Positions 23,298 through 30,810 of a stretch of 64,000 bases of DNA are shown here, piece by piece. The stretch comes from JBBROS01 sp964246015 (GTDB lineage: Bacteria > Pseudomonadota > Alphaproteobacteria > Acetobacterales > Acetobacteraceae). Within the stretch, counting starts at the first letter, position 1, and every line of letters starts with the position of its first letter. Below the pieces are notes generated by a model. That model was not told where the DNA came from and ran no database searches. It saw nothing but the letters and a program-made list of their open reading frames with translations. Both the position numbers and the translations under genes were made by a program. The stretch lies in NCBI GenBank assembly GCA_964246015.1, contig CAXTPG010000001.1, forward strand, positions 62,001 through 126,000, read 5' to 3'.

Positions 23298-23360
23298 GCT
23301 GTGTTCCCTCTGTTAACATAGCGTCCGGGAAACGGCGCTGCATAGAGCGGGTGGGGAGCA
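23298..23360. promoter_or_regulatory. Divergent intergenic region at the head of the polyene operon
   Basis: These 63 bases separate the ACP start (minus strand) from the COG4648-type membrane gene (plus strand) and must hold promoters for both. The stretch contains an A/T-rich core CTGTTAACATAG around 23313-23324, the only such island nearby. No clear -35/-10 pair or operator can be asserted. The region is assigned from gene orientation. Confidence 0.4.
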
Positions 23361-23996
23361 ATGAACGCGGGAGCCGTGCGGGCCATGGCGATCGTGATCG
23401 CGGTTGCGTCCCCGATCGCGAGTCATGCTGCCCTGGCAATGGGGCGGGGGTATGGCGCGGCCGTGGCGTTGGCGGCGGCGCAGGCGGTGGCGGGGGGTGT
23501 CGTGCTGCATGGCGCGCTCCCGCGATGGCGCTGGGCCGGCGTGGTCGTCCCGGCAGTGCTGCTGGGGGCGCTCGGGTGGGGCGCGGCGCAGTCCGCGGAG
23601 GCGGGGCTGCTGGCCGCCGCGGGCGTGGCGCACGCGATGTTGTACGGGGCGCTGCTGGTGGTGTTCGGGGCGTCGCTGCGGCCGGGGCGGGTCAGCCTGG
23701 TGACGTGGGTCGCAAGCCGGCTGAACCCGACCTTCCATGCCGGCATGGTCCCGTACACGCGGGCCGTGACATGGGCGTGGTGCGCCTTCTTTGCCGGGCA
23801 ACTGGCGCTCTCGGGCGTGTTGCTGGTCTCAGCGCCTGGCGCGTGGCGGGCACTCGTCACGACGGCGCATGCGCCGATGGTCGCGGCGATGGCGGTCGGT
23901 GAGTTCCTCGTGCGGCGCTGGCGGTGGCGCGGCGAGCATTACACGAGCCTGCGGGATACCGTGGTCGGGGTGCGCCGCTTATGGGCGGGCCGGTGA
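23361..23996 (+). CDS. COG4648-type small membrane protein (polyene-cluster associated)
   Basis: A 211-residue hydrophobic protein with about five to six membrane helices (AMAIVIAVASPIASHAALAM, AVALAAAQAVAGGVVLHGAL and later LSGVLLVSAPGA). The recognisable family block is SRLNPTFHAGMVPYTRAVTWAW (about residues 130-151), followed by AFFAGQLALSG. This matches the COG4648 membrane protein often misnamed DNA gyrase subunit B and found beside the ACP in aryl-polyene clusters. Here it diverges from the ACP instead of being in the same operon. Its function is unknown; by context it may help assembly or export of the lipid. The ATG at 23361 follows a GGGGAG-type site. Confidence 0.8.
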   Translation: MNAGAVRAMAIVIAVASPIASHAALAMGRGYGAAVALAAAQAVAGGVVLHGALPRWRWAGVVVPAVLLGALGWGAAQSAEAGLLAAAGVAHAMLYGALLVVFGASLRPGRVSLVTWVASRLNPTFHAGMVPYTRAVTWAWCAFFAGQLALSGVLLVSAPGAWRALVTTAHAPMVAAMAVGEFLVRRWRWRGEHYTSLRDTVVGVRRLWAGR

Positions 23997-24048
23997 CGTG
24001 GCGTCCGGTGGCGGAGGGTGGAACGCGCCGTGCATTTCACCCCAAGGC

Positions 24049-24279
24049 TCAGGGCTGGCCGCGCTTGCCGAGGCCCGCGAACTTCTTGTTGAACTTGGCG
24101 ACCTGGCCGCCCGTGTCCATCATGCGCTGGACGCCGGTCCAGGCCGGGTGGCTCTTGGGATCGATGTCGAGGCGGATGGTGTCACCGGCCTTGCCGGCAC
24201 AGGTACGGGTCACGTAGCTGGACCCGTCGGTCATGATGATCGTGACGTCGTGGTATTCGGGGTGGATGCCGGGCTTCAT
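24049..24279 (-). CDS. rpmE: 50S ribosomal protein L31 (zinc-less, C-minus type)
   Basis: A 76-residue ribosomal protein L31. It starts MKPGIHPEYHDVTIIMTDGS, the standard bL31 beginning, and contains DIDPKSHPAWTGVQRMMDTGGQVAKFNKKF. The four zinc-binding cysteines of the C-plus form are missing: only one Cys (RTCAGKAG) is present. This is the C-minus paralogue type often made under zinc shortage, but it is also the sole form in many alphaproteobacteria. The ATG at 24279 follows a GGACCC leader. Upstream lies an 8-bp palindrome around a TATA-like sequence that may carry its promoter. Confidence 0.95.
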   Translation of the reverse strand: MKPGIHPEYHDVTIIMTDGSSYVTRTCAGKAGDTIRLDIDPKSHPAWTGVQRMMDTGGQVAKFNKKFAGLGKRGQP

Positions 24280-24322
24280 GGCGGGTCCTTGGATTGGGGG
24301 CCGCCGATACCGACCGGCGACA

Positions 24323-24346
24323 GAGGGCGGGGTATAGTCCGCCCTC
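24323..24346. promoter_or_regulatory. Perfect palindrome with embedded TATA-like box upstream of rpmE
   Basis: GAGGGCGG (24323-24330), an 8-base core GGTATAGT, then CCGCCCTC (24339-24346) make a perfect 8-bp inverted repeat in the 86-base gap between rpmE and the Spy-like gene, both on the minus strand. Read on the minus strand the core is ACTATACC, a plausible -10 box for rpmE about 50 bases before its ATG. The stem could be an operator around it, or the terminator of the Spy-like gene. Both readings are inferred. Confidence 0.45.
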
Positions 24347-24365
24347 CGCCGCCATGGCAAGCGAG

Positions 24366-24833
24366 CTAGGCGCGGTTCTTGCCGCGAGGACCACGCTGGA
24401 ACTCGTGGAACGTCTTGTCGGCGGCGGCGCGCTGTTCGGTGGACATGGATTGATACAGGCTGTCGAAAGCCGGGATCAGGCGTTCGACGTCGTCTGCCCG
24501 GGCACGCTCCATCGAGGCGTAGGCCTTCAGGTCGTCGACGGCCGTCATCGACCCGGCGCGCGCCTGCCGGTCGGTGTAGCTGGCCTCCATGCGGCGGGCG
24601 TTCTGGCGCATGATGTCGGCGAAGACGTTCCACTGGGCCTGCTGCGCCGGGGTGATTCCCATGCGCTTGTGCAGGTCGGTGATGTGCTGCTCCACCCGGC
24701 CCATGGCGCGTCGGCCGTTGGCGTCGGCCGGCGCGATGGCGGCCGCCGCGGGCGGGGCGGTCTGGGCAACGGCGGGGCTCAGTAGCGCCGGGGCGGCAAG
24801 CGCCCCTGCGAGAACCATGACTGCGATACGCAT
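24366..24833 (-). CDS. Spy/CpxP-family periplasmic protein (LTXXQ type)
   Basis: A 155-residue secreted helical protein. The signal peptide is MRIAVMVLAGALAAPALLSPAVAQ (residues 1-24). The mature part contains an LTXXQ-like repeat ITPAQQAQWNVFADIMRQNA (about residues 63-82) and a second one near MSTEQRAAADKTFHEFQRG. This is the Spy/CpxP chaperone pattern. It would be a periplasmic ATP-independent chaperone or envelope-stress protein, inferred from the fold. The ATG at 24833 is preceded by AGGAG. It follows the Tyr/Pro-rich protein by 19 bases, so the two form an operon. Confidence 0.85.
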   Translation of the reverse strand: MRIAVMVLAGALAAPALLSPAVAQTAPPAAAAIAPADANGRRAMGRVEQHITDLHKRMGITPAQQAQWNVFADIMRQNARRMEASYTDRQARAGSMTAVDDLKAYASMERARADDVERLIPAFDSLYQSMSTEQRAAADKTFHEFQRGPRGKNRA

Positions 24834-24852
24834 GTGGATGCTCCTGATGCGT

Positions 24853-25107
24853 TCAGCGGAAGGGGATGTAGACGCCCGGCGGCGGATAGTAGGGCCGCGG
24901 CGGCGGGGCGTAGTACACGGGCGGGGGCGGACGATAGTAGTTCGGCCGGTAATAGTCCCGGTCGCGACCGTAGCCGTACCCGTAGCCGCGATCATGGCCG
25001 TGATGGCGGCGATCCCAATCGCGATGCGGTTGGGCCTGGGCCGGCGCAGGCATGGACGTGGCCGCCACCAGGGCGGCCAGGCCAGCGAAGACGGCATGTT
25101 TCAGCAT
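24853..25107 (-). CDS. Small secreted Tyr/Pro-rich protein
   Basis: An 84-residue protein of unrecognised family. A signal peptide (MLKHAVFAGLAALVAATSMP, with cleavage after APAQA near residue 25) is followed by a short polar part DWDRRHHGHDRGYGYGYGRD. A proline-tyrosine tail then reads PPPPVYYAPPPRPYYPPP. Similar RcnB-like or PepSY-less Tyr/Pro repeats occur in alphaproteobacterial envelope proteins. The strong AGGAGG before the ATG at 25107 suggests high expression. It precedes the Spy/CpxP-like gene by 19 bases, so both may act in envelope stress. Function unknown; metal or wall binding is a guess. Confidence 0.75.
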   Translation of the reverse strand: MLKHAVFAGLAALVAATSMPAPAQAQPHRDWDRRHHGHDRGYGYGYGRDRDYYRPNYYRPPPPVYYAPPPRPYYPPPGVYIPFR

Positions 25108-25186
25108 CGTGCAGTTCCTCCTGCCCGGTTCAACGCATGAACGTCGGATCCGTTGCCGGGGCAGGATGCATGGGCCGCGTTCGTGG

Positions 25187-26263
25187 CTACACCGTGGCGC
25201 GCTGGTATTGCGGGACGAGGTGCGGCTTGACGCCCAGGAACGCGGCGGCGCGCAACGGCCAAGCCGGATCGGCCAGCAGCGCGCGGGCCATGAACACCAG
25301 GTCGGCGCGGCCATTGGCGAGGATCTCCTCGGCAAGCTCCGGCGTGCGGATCATGCCCACGGCGCCGGTCGCGATGCCCGCCTCGCGGCGGATGCGGTCG
25401 GCGTAGGGCACCTGGTAGCCCGGGTGGATCGAGGGGATCTTGATATGCGGCATGATCCCGCCCGCGGAGCAGTCGATGAGGTCCACGTCGCCGCGCGCCT
25501 TCAACCAGGTGGCGACGGTGACGGCGTCGTCGACCGTGAAGCCGCCCTCCGCCCAATCCGTGCACGACATCCGCACGAACAGCGGCAGGCCCGCGGGCCA
25601 TTCGGCGCGGACGGCGTCGATGACCTCCATCAGCAGGCGGGCACGGCCGGCCAGGTCGCCGCCATACCCGTCGTTGCGGGTATTTCCGATCGGCGAAAGG
25701 GCGGAGTGGATGAGGTAGCCGTGGGCGGCGTGGATCTCGGCGACCTTGAACCCGGCCTGCAGCGCCATGCGCGCGGTGGCGCCGAACTCGGCGGCGACGC
25801 CGTGCAGCTCGTCCGCGGTCATGGCGTGGGGGATGACGGCGTCGTCGTGGAACGGGATCGCGCTGACCGCGTGGGGGACCCAGCCGCCGTCCTCGGGCCG
25901 GAGCGCCGTGCCGCCCTCCCACGGGCGCTTGCTGCTGGCCTTGCGGCCCGCATGGGCGATCTGGATGCCGGGAACGCCGCCCGCGTACTCGATCAGCGCG
26001 GTGATGCGCTTGAGGAAGGCCAGGTGCTCCGGCGTCCACAGGCCGAGGCAACCCGGTGTGATGCGGGCGAGGGCGGACACGTGCGTGGCCTCGGTGAAGA
26101 CGAGGCCGGCGCCGCCCATGGCCTTCGCGCCCAGGTTCTGGACGTGCCAGTCGGACCCCAGGCCGTCATCGGCGGAATACTGGCACATCGGGGAGACGAC
26201 GATGCGGTTCGGGAGGGTCACGTCGCGGATGGTCATGGGCGTGAACAGGGCGGGGGTTCGCAT
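25187..26263 (-). CDS. NADH:flavin oxidoreductase, old yellow enzyme (YqjM-like)
   Basis: A 358-residue FMN-dependent TIM-barrel ene-reductase. The N-terminus has RIVVSPMCQYSADDG (about residues 19-33), including the Cys of the YqjM class. QIAHAGRKASSKRPWEGG (about 101-118) and EIHAAHGYLIHSALSPIGN (about 173-191) are the conserved substrate-binding blocks, with His-x-x-His/His-Asn positions. It reduces activated C=C bonds with NAD(P)H. The ATG at 26263 follows AGGAG. An open frame reaching 26290 adds only a few residues without a ribosome site. It diverges from the pyridoxal kinase gene; no operon partner is adjacent. Confidence 0.95.
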   Translation of the reverse strand: MRTPALFTPMTIRDVTLPNRIVVSPMCQYSADDGLGSDWHVQNLGAKAMGGAGLVFTEATHVSALARITPGCLGLWTPEHLAFLKRITALIEYAGGVPGIQIAHAGRKASSKRPWEGGTALRPEDGGWVPHAVSAIPFHDDAVIPHAMTADELHGVAAEFGATARMALQAGFKVAEIHAAHGYLIHSALSPIGNTRNDGYGGDLAGRARLLMEVIDAVRAEWPAGLPLFVRMSCTDWAEGGFTVDDAVTVATWLKARGDVDLIDCSAGGIMPHIKIPSIHPGYQVPYADRIRREAGIATGAVGMIRTPELAEEILANGRADLVFMARALLADPAWPLRAAAFLGVKPHLVPQYQRATV

Positions 26264-26328
26264 GGGGGCTCCTGACGTCGGGCGGCGCAAGGTTGTCCGG
26301 CTGGGGTGCGGCGTCTAGACCCGGAGCC

Positions 26329-27180
26329 ATGCAGCAGACGATCCTCTCCATCCAGTCCTGGGTCGCGACCGGGCATGTCGGCAATGCGGCGGCGATGTTC
26401 CCGCTGCAGCGCCTGGGGGCCGAGGTCTGGGCGGTTCACACGGTGCAGTTCAGCAATCACCCGGGGCATGGCGCCTTCCGCGGGCAGGCGCTGGGGGGCG
26501 ACGCGGTGCGGGACGTCGTGGACGGGATCGAGGCGCGGGGCCTGCTGCCGCGGTGCGACGCGGTGCTGTCGGGGTATCTGGGCGATGCGGCGACCGGGGC
26601 CGCGGTGCTGCACGCCGTCGACCGCGTGCGGGCCGCGAACCCGGCCGCGCTCTATTGCTGCGACCCGGTGATCGGCGACACGGGAAAAGGCGTCTTCGTG
26701 CGACCGGGGATCCCGGAGCTGCTGGGGGCCGAAGCGGTGCCGCGGGCCGACGTGCTGACGCCGAATGCGTTCGAGCTGGCGTTCCTGACCGGGGAGCGAG
26801 ATGCCCGGCCGGCGATCGCTGCGTTGCAGGCCCGGATGGCGCCGGGGGGGCGGGGGACGGTCCTGGTCACCAGCCTGCGGACGGAGGCGACGCCCGGCGA
26901 TGCGCTGGACCTGGTGGCCGCGGACCGGGACGGCGCGTGGCTGCTGCGCGTGCCGCTGCTGCCCATCGCGCCCAACGGTGCGGGGGACGCGATCGCGGCC
27001 CTGTTCCTGCTGCATCTGCTGCGGACCGGGTCGGCCCGGGCGGCGCTGGAGCGCGCGGGAAGCTCGGTGGCCGGGCTGCTGCGGCGGACGGCGGACGCAG
27101 GGGCGGACGAGCTGCTGCTGGTGGCGGCGCAGGAGGAGTTCGTGCGCCCGTCCGTCGCCTACGTCGCCCGGCCGTTCTGA
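26329..27180 (+). CDS. pdxY: Pyridoxal kinase
   Basis: A 283-residue ribokinase-fold kinase that phosphorylates pyridoxal to PLP. MQQTILSIQSWVATGHVGNAA (residues 1-21) matches the PdxY start with a conserved SxVxxGHVGN block. FSNHPGHGAFRG follows near residue 42, and CDPVIGDTGKGVFV at 108-121 is the central motif. ADVLTPNAFELAFLTG is at 145-160 and the catalytic anion hole APNGAGDAIAALFL at 218-231, with Asp as base. The ATG at 26329 is preceded by GGAG, and an upstream ATG has no ribosome site. Length matches PdxY (about 287). It stands alone between divergent and downstream units. Confidence 0.93.
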   Translation: MQQTILSIQSWVATGHVGNAAAMFPLQRLGAEVWAVHTVQFSNHPGHGAFRGQALGGDAVRDVVDGIEARGLLPRCDAVLSGYLGDAATGAAVLHAVDRVRAANPAALYCCDPVIGDTGKGVFVRPGIPELLGAEAVPRADVLTPNAFELAFLTGERDARPAIAALQARMAPGGRGTVLVTSLRTEATPGDALDLVAADRDGAWLLRVPLLPIAPNGAGDAIAALFLLHLLRTGSARAALERAGSSVAGLLRRTADAGADELLLVAAQEEFVRPSVAYVARPF

Positions 27181-27268
27181 AACCTTCACCCGGTCGTCCG
27201 CATTGTGCCCTGATCCTGCCGTGATCCATGCGTAGAGACGGCATGACACGATTGCGTCGGATGGGCTC

Positions 27269-29035
27269 ATGCGCTTCCTGAAGATCTACCGCCGGGTTCT
27301 CGCCTCTCTGGCCGCCGACAAGCGGCTGGCCATCATGCTCGGCGTCGCCAACGTGATCGTCGCCGGGCTGCAGTTCCTGGACCCCGTCCTGTTCGGGCGC
27401 GTGATCGGGCTGCTGACGGAATCGGACCGGATGGCGCGGGACGAGCTGTGGGCCCAGTGCGGGCAACTGCTGGGGATCTGGTTCGCGGTGGGGGCGGCGG
27501 CCATCGGCGCCAACATCGCGGTGGCGCTGCATTCCGAGCGCATGGCCCACCGCAACCGCCTGTCGATCATGAACCGGTATTTCGGCCACGTGCTGTCGCT
27601 GCCGCTCTCGTTCCATGGCGACAGCCATTCGGGCCGGTTGATGAAGGTGATGCTGGGCGGGTCCGATAGCCTGTTCGGCCTGTGGCTGGTGTTCTTCAAG
27701 GAGCAACTGGCGACCTACGTGGCCGTGCTCGTGCTGCTGCCGCTGACGTTCTTCATCAACTGGCGGCTGGCGTCGACCTTGGTCGTGCTGGTGGTCCTGT
27801 TCATCGTGCTGACGGTCGCGGTGGTGAACAAGACGGAAGCCGGGCAGCGCCGGGTCGAGTATTATCATTCGCACCTGGCGGGCACGGCGCAGGACGCGCT
27901 CGCGAACGTCATGGTCGTGCAGAGCTTCACGCGGCTGTCGGCCGAGAGCCGGCTGTTCGGCGAGATCATCAACGACGTCATCCGCAACCAATTCCCGGTG
28001 CTGAACTGGTGGGCGGTCGTGACGGTGCTGACGCGGGGCGCCAGCACGCTCGCCGTCATCGCGATCGTGATCATCGGCACGCTGCTGCACCTGCAGGGCC
28101 AGGCGGCGGTGGGCGAGATCGTGAGCTTCATGGGCTTTGCCACGCTGCTGATCGGCCGCCTGGAAAGCGCGGTGCAGTTCGCCTCGCGCGTGTTCTTCCA
28201 GCTTCCCATCCTCGAGGACTTCTTCAAGGTGCTGGACAGCAAAAGCTCGGTGCCCGAACGGACGGACGCGAAGACGCTGGTGGCCCAGGCCGGCGAGGTC
28301 GAGTTCGACAACGTGAGCTTCGCCTATCCCGGCGGACCGAACATCCTGTCCGAGGTGTCGTTCAAGGCCCGGCCCGGCACGTCCGTGGCACTCGTCGGGC
28401 AGACGGGCGCGGGCAAGAGCACGGCGATGAACCTGCTGCAGCGGCTGTGGGACCCGTCCGCGGGCACCATCCGCATCGACGGGCAGGATCTGCGGGACGC
28501 GACGCTCGAGAGCCTGCGGAAGTCGATCGGCGTCGTGTTCCAGGAGAGCATGCTGTTCAACCGCTCCATCCGCGAGAACCTGCTGATCGGCCGGCCCAAC
28601 GCGACCGATGACGAGCTGGAGCGCGCGTGCCGGCTGGCCGACGCTCACGAGTTCATCATCCGCCAGCCCCAGGGCTACGACACCATCGTGGGGGAGCGTG
28701 GATCAACCCTGTCGGGCGGGCAGCGGCAGCGGCTGGCGATCGCTCGCGCGCTGTTGAAGGACCCGCCGATCCTGATCCTGGACGAGGCGACGAGCGCGTT
28801 GGACGCCGCCACCGAGGCGCGGGTGTCCCGCGCGATGCAGACCCTGATGAAGGGACGGACCACGTTCATCATCGCCCATCGCCTGAGCACGGTCCGGGAT
28901 GCCGACGAAATACTGGTGTTCGAGAACGGGCGGGTCGTCGAGCGCGGCAACTTCGATGCGCTGCTGCGGATGCGCGGCCGTTTCGCGGACCTGGTGCAGA
29001 CGCAGCTTTCGCCGCAGCTGACGGCCGCCGAATAG
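27269..29035 (+). CDS. ndvA: Cyclic beta-glucan exporter-type ABC transporter (NdvA/ChvA family)
   Basis: A 588-residue fused permease-ATPase of the exporter type. There are six membrane helices (residues about 20-310), beginning KIYRRVLASLAADKRLAIML. The characteristic NdvA segments SFHGDSHSGRLMKVMLGGSDSLFGLWL (about 118-144) and VQFASRVFFQLPILEDFFKVLD follow. The ATPase has Walker A VGQTGAGKST (about 377), signature LSGGQRQR (about 477) and Walker B ILILDEATSALD (about 500). It would export cyclic beta-1,2-glucan, but a cyclic glucan synthase (ndvB) is not in this window, so another polymer or lipid is possible. The start at 27269 lacks a clear ribosome site. Confidence 0.9.
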   Translation: MRFLKIYRRVLASLAADKRLAIMLGVANVIVAGLQFLDPVLFGRVIGLLTESDRMARDELWAQCGQLLGIWFAVGAAAIGANIAVALHSERMAHRNRLSIMNRYFGHVLSLPLSFHGDSHSGRLMKVMLGGSDSLFGLWLVFFKEQLATYVAVLVLLPLTFFINWRLASTLVVLVVLFIVLTVAVVNKTEAGQRRVEYYHSHLAGTAQDALANVMVVQSFTRLSAESRLFGEIINDVIRNQFPVLNWWAVVTVLTRGASTLAVIAIVIIGTLLHLQGQAAVGEIVSFMGFATLLIGRLESAVQFASRVFFQLPILEDFFKVLDSKSSVPERTDAKTLVAQAGEVEFDNVSFAYPGGPNILSEVSFKARPGTSVALVGQTGAGKSTAMNLLQRLWDPSAGTIRIDGQDLRDATLESLRKSIGVVFQESMLFNRSIRENLLIGRPNATDDELERACRLADAHEFIIRQPQGYDTIVGERGSTLSGGQRQRLAIARALLKDPPILILDEATSALDAATEARVSRAMQTLMKGRTTFIIAHRLSTVRDADEILVFENGRVVERGNFDALLRMRGRFADLVQTQLSPQLTAAE

Positions 29036-29045
29036 CTCTGCTGCA

Positions 29046-29075
29046 CCTGCTCACCCCGCGGTTGCGGTGGGCAGG
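29046..29075 (+). terminator. Likely terminator hairpin after the NdvA-type exporter gene
   Basis: CCTGCTCACC (29046-29055) and GGTGGGCAGG (29066-29075) pair over 10 bases with one G-U wobble around a 10-base loop. The stem begins 11 bases after the exporter stop. No T-run follows, so it may end or stabilise the message with Rho help. It sits well before the CBS-protein ribosome site at 29112. Confidence 0.55.
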
Positions 29076-29122
29076 CGGCGGCGCGCAGGATGGCGCCCAA
29101 CGAGAACGGTTGGGAGGCCACC

Positions 29123-29554
29123 ATGACGATCGCCGCCATATTGAGGCACAAGGGCCATGACGTCGCCCGCGTCGCACCCACCGCGACGATCGCCGAGGTC
29201 GCGCGCCGCCTGCGGGAGAAGCGGATCGGCGCCATCCTCGTGCTGGACAATGCGGACCAGTTGCTGGGGATCGTCAGCGAGCGCGACATCGTGGCCAACC
29301 TCGCCGAATACGGCGCTCGGACGCTGGAGATGACCGCGGCGCAGTTGATGACCCGGGTGGTGCATACCGTCTCCAGCCACGTGACCGTGCCTGAGGCCAT
29401 GGCGCTGATGACGAACCGCCGGGTGCGGCACCTGCCGGTGGTCGAGGACGGGCGGCTGCTGGGGATCGTCAGCATCGGCGACATCGTGAAGGCGCGCATC
29501 GACCAGCAGGAGCAGGAGGTGGACAGTCTGAAGGCCTACGTCGCCGGGGCGTGA
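29123..29554 (+). CDS. CBS-domain pair protein
   Basis: A 143-residue protein made of two CBS domains. The first has ARVAPTATIAEVARRLREKRIGAILVLD and GIVSERDIVANLAEYG (residues about 13-62). The second has VHTVSSHVTVPEAMALMTNRRVRHLPVVEDG with GIVSIGDIVKARIDQQ (about 75-125). It ends in a charged helix, typical of stand-alone CBS proteins that bind adenine nucleotides. The start is ATG 29123 after GGGAGG; an upstream ATG at 29090 is unlikely. The target enzyme or transporter is unknown. It may be cotranscribed with the VOC protein, whose frame begins near its stop. Confidence 0.9.
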   Translation: MTIAAILRHKGHDVARVAPTATIAEVARRLREKRIGAILVLDNADQLLGIVSERDIVANLAEYGARTLEMTAAQLMTRVVHTVSSHVTVPEAMALMTNRRVRHLPVVEDGRLLGIVSIGDIVKARIDQQEQEVDSLKAYVAGA

Positions 29555-29628
29555 CGCCTGGGGGTGCCCGTGCCCCGCGCAAGCGCGTAGAACCCTGTCT
29601 GTCGCGACGTGGACGAAGGGGGCAGGGA

Positions 29629-30015
29629 TTGTTCAGCCATGTGACGGTGGGCGCCAACGACGTGCGGGCGATGATCGCCTTCTACGACGCGGTGCTGGCG
29701 CCGCTGGGGATCGGGCGGTTCTGGACGGACGAGGACTGGGGCGCGGCCGGATGGCGGGGCGAGCCGGCCGGACCCGCCTTCTACCTGGGGCGTCCGTTCG
29801 ACCGCGGTGTCGCGTCACCGGGCAATGGCTGGATGTGCGCCTTCCGTGCGCCGACCCGCGCCGCCGTGGACGCGGCGCACGACCAGGCCGTGGCCCATGG
29901 CGGCACGAGCGAGGGCGCGCCCGGCCTCCGGCCGCAATACGCGCCGGACTACTACGGGGCGTATATGCGCGATCCCGAGGGGAACAAGCTGCACATGGTG
30001 CACCGGGGCGGGTGA
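29629..30015 (+). CDS. VOC-family glyoxalase/dioxygenase-like protein
   Basis: A 128-residue vicinal-oxygen-chelate protein. It begins FSHVTVGANDVRAMIAFYDAVL, the usual start of small VOC domains, and ends YAPDYYGAYMRDPEGNKLHMVHRGG with the metal-binding glutamate region. The start was set to TTG at 29629. The homologous N-terminus MFSHV begins there, and GAAGGGGGCAGGG lies just upstream. An ATG at 29551 would add 26 unrelated residues that overlap the CBS gene. Metal-dependent isomerase or lyase activity is likely, but the substrate is unknown. Confidence 0.85.
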   Translation: MFSHVTVGANDVRAMIAFYDAVLAPLGIGRFWTDEDWGAAGWRGEPAGPAFYLGRPFDRGVASPGNGWMCAFRAPTRAAVDAAHDQAVAHGGTSEGAPGLRPQYAPDYYGAYMRDPEGNKLHMVHRGG

Positions 30016-30021
30016 CCGGCC

Positions 30022-30810
30022 CTACAACAGGCCTTCGCGCCGGAAGCTGAACCACCGCCCGTTGCCCACGATGACGTGGTCGTGCAGCGCGACCGACAGC
30101 ACGTCCGCGGCCTGCCGGATCGCCTTCGTCATCGCGACGTCGTCGGGGGACGGGGTGGGGTCGCCGCTCGGGTGGTTGTGGACCAGGATGACCGCGGTCG
30201 CGTGCAGTTCCAGCGCGCGCTTCACCACCTCCCGCGGGTAGACCGGCGTGTGGTTCACCGTCCCCCGGCTCTGCGCCTCGTCCGCCAGAAGGCGGTTCTT
30301 GTTGTCCAGGAACAGGATGCGGAACTGCTCCGTCCGCTCTCGCGACAGGACGGCGCCCAGGTAGTCCATCAGGCGCTGCCAGTCGCCCAGGATGGGGCGG
30401 TCCCGCAGCTCGGCACGGACCAGCCGGTGCGCGGCGGCCTGCACCAGCTTCAGCGCGGCGGCGCCGGCATCGCCCAGGCCCTCGACCCCCCGCAGGTCGG
30501 GCAGGGGGGCGCTGATGCTGGCGGCGAAGCTGCCGAAACGGTTGATGAGCGCGCGGGCGATGGGCTTCGTGTCGCGGCGGGGCAGGGCCAGGAACAGCAC
30601 CATCTCCAGCAGCTCGTGGTCCGCCACGGCGTCGGGCCCGGCGGTCAGCAGCCGGGCGCGCATCCGGGCGCGGTGGCCCTCGGCGCTCAGCGGCGATCCG
30701 GGGCGGGGATCCGGTGGAAACAGGCCGGGCGGGATGGGATCGGGCTTGCGCGACACCTCGGCCGCCAGCTGCTCGAGCTGGCGCAGCAGGTCCGCAGGCC
30801 CGGCCGTCAC
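30022..30810 (-). CDS. radC: RadC-family JAMM/MPN+ domain protein
   Basis: A 262-residue protein. An N-terminal UPF0758-type helical region (LSAEGHRARMRARLLTAG) is followed by a helix-hairpin-helix-like GVEGLGDAGAAALKLVQAA. The C-terminal JAMM metalloprotease-type domain has HATAVILVHNHPSGDPTPSPDD (about residues 200-221), with the HxHx7SxxD zinc-binding residues present. Despite the name, the function of RadC is unsettled. GTG at 30810 overlaps the thioesterase stop. It is the last gene of the map-thioesterase-radC set seen in many alphaproteobacteria. Confidence 0.93.
   Translation of the reverse strand: MTAGPADLLRQLEQLAAEVSRKPDPIPPGLFPPDPRPGSPLSAEGHRARMRARLLTAGPDAVADHELLEMVLFLALPRRDTKPIARALINRFGSFAASISAPLPDLRGVEGLGDAGAAALKLVQAAAHRLVRAELRDRPILGDWQRLMDYLGAVLSRERTEQFRILFLDNKNRLLADEAQSRGTVNHTPVYPREVVKRALELHATAVILVHNHPSGDPTPSPDDVAMTKAIRQAADVLSVALHDHVIVGNGRWFSFRREGLL

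Noticed and set aside
29090..29122. Alternative ATG for the CBS protein
   Set aside because: The upstream residues (MAPNENGWEAT) are not CBS-like, and GGGAGG sits just before ATG 29123.
29551..29628. ATG start for the VOC gene
   Set aside because: It adds 26 Arg-rich residues overlapping the CBS gene; the family N-terminus begins at TTG 29629 with a good ribosome site.
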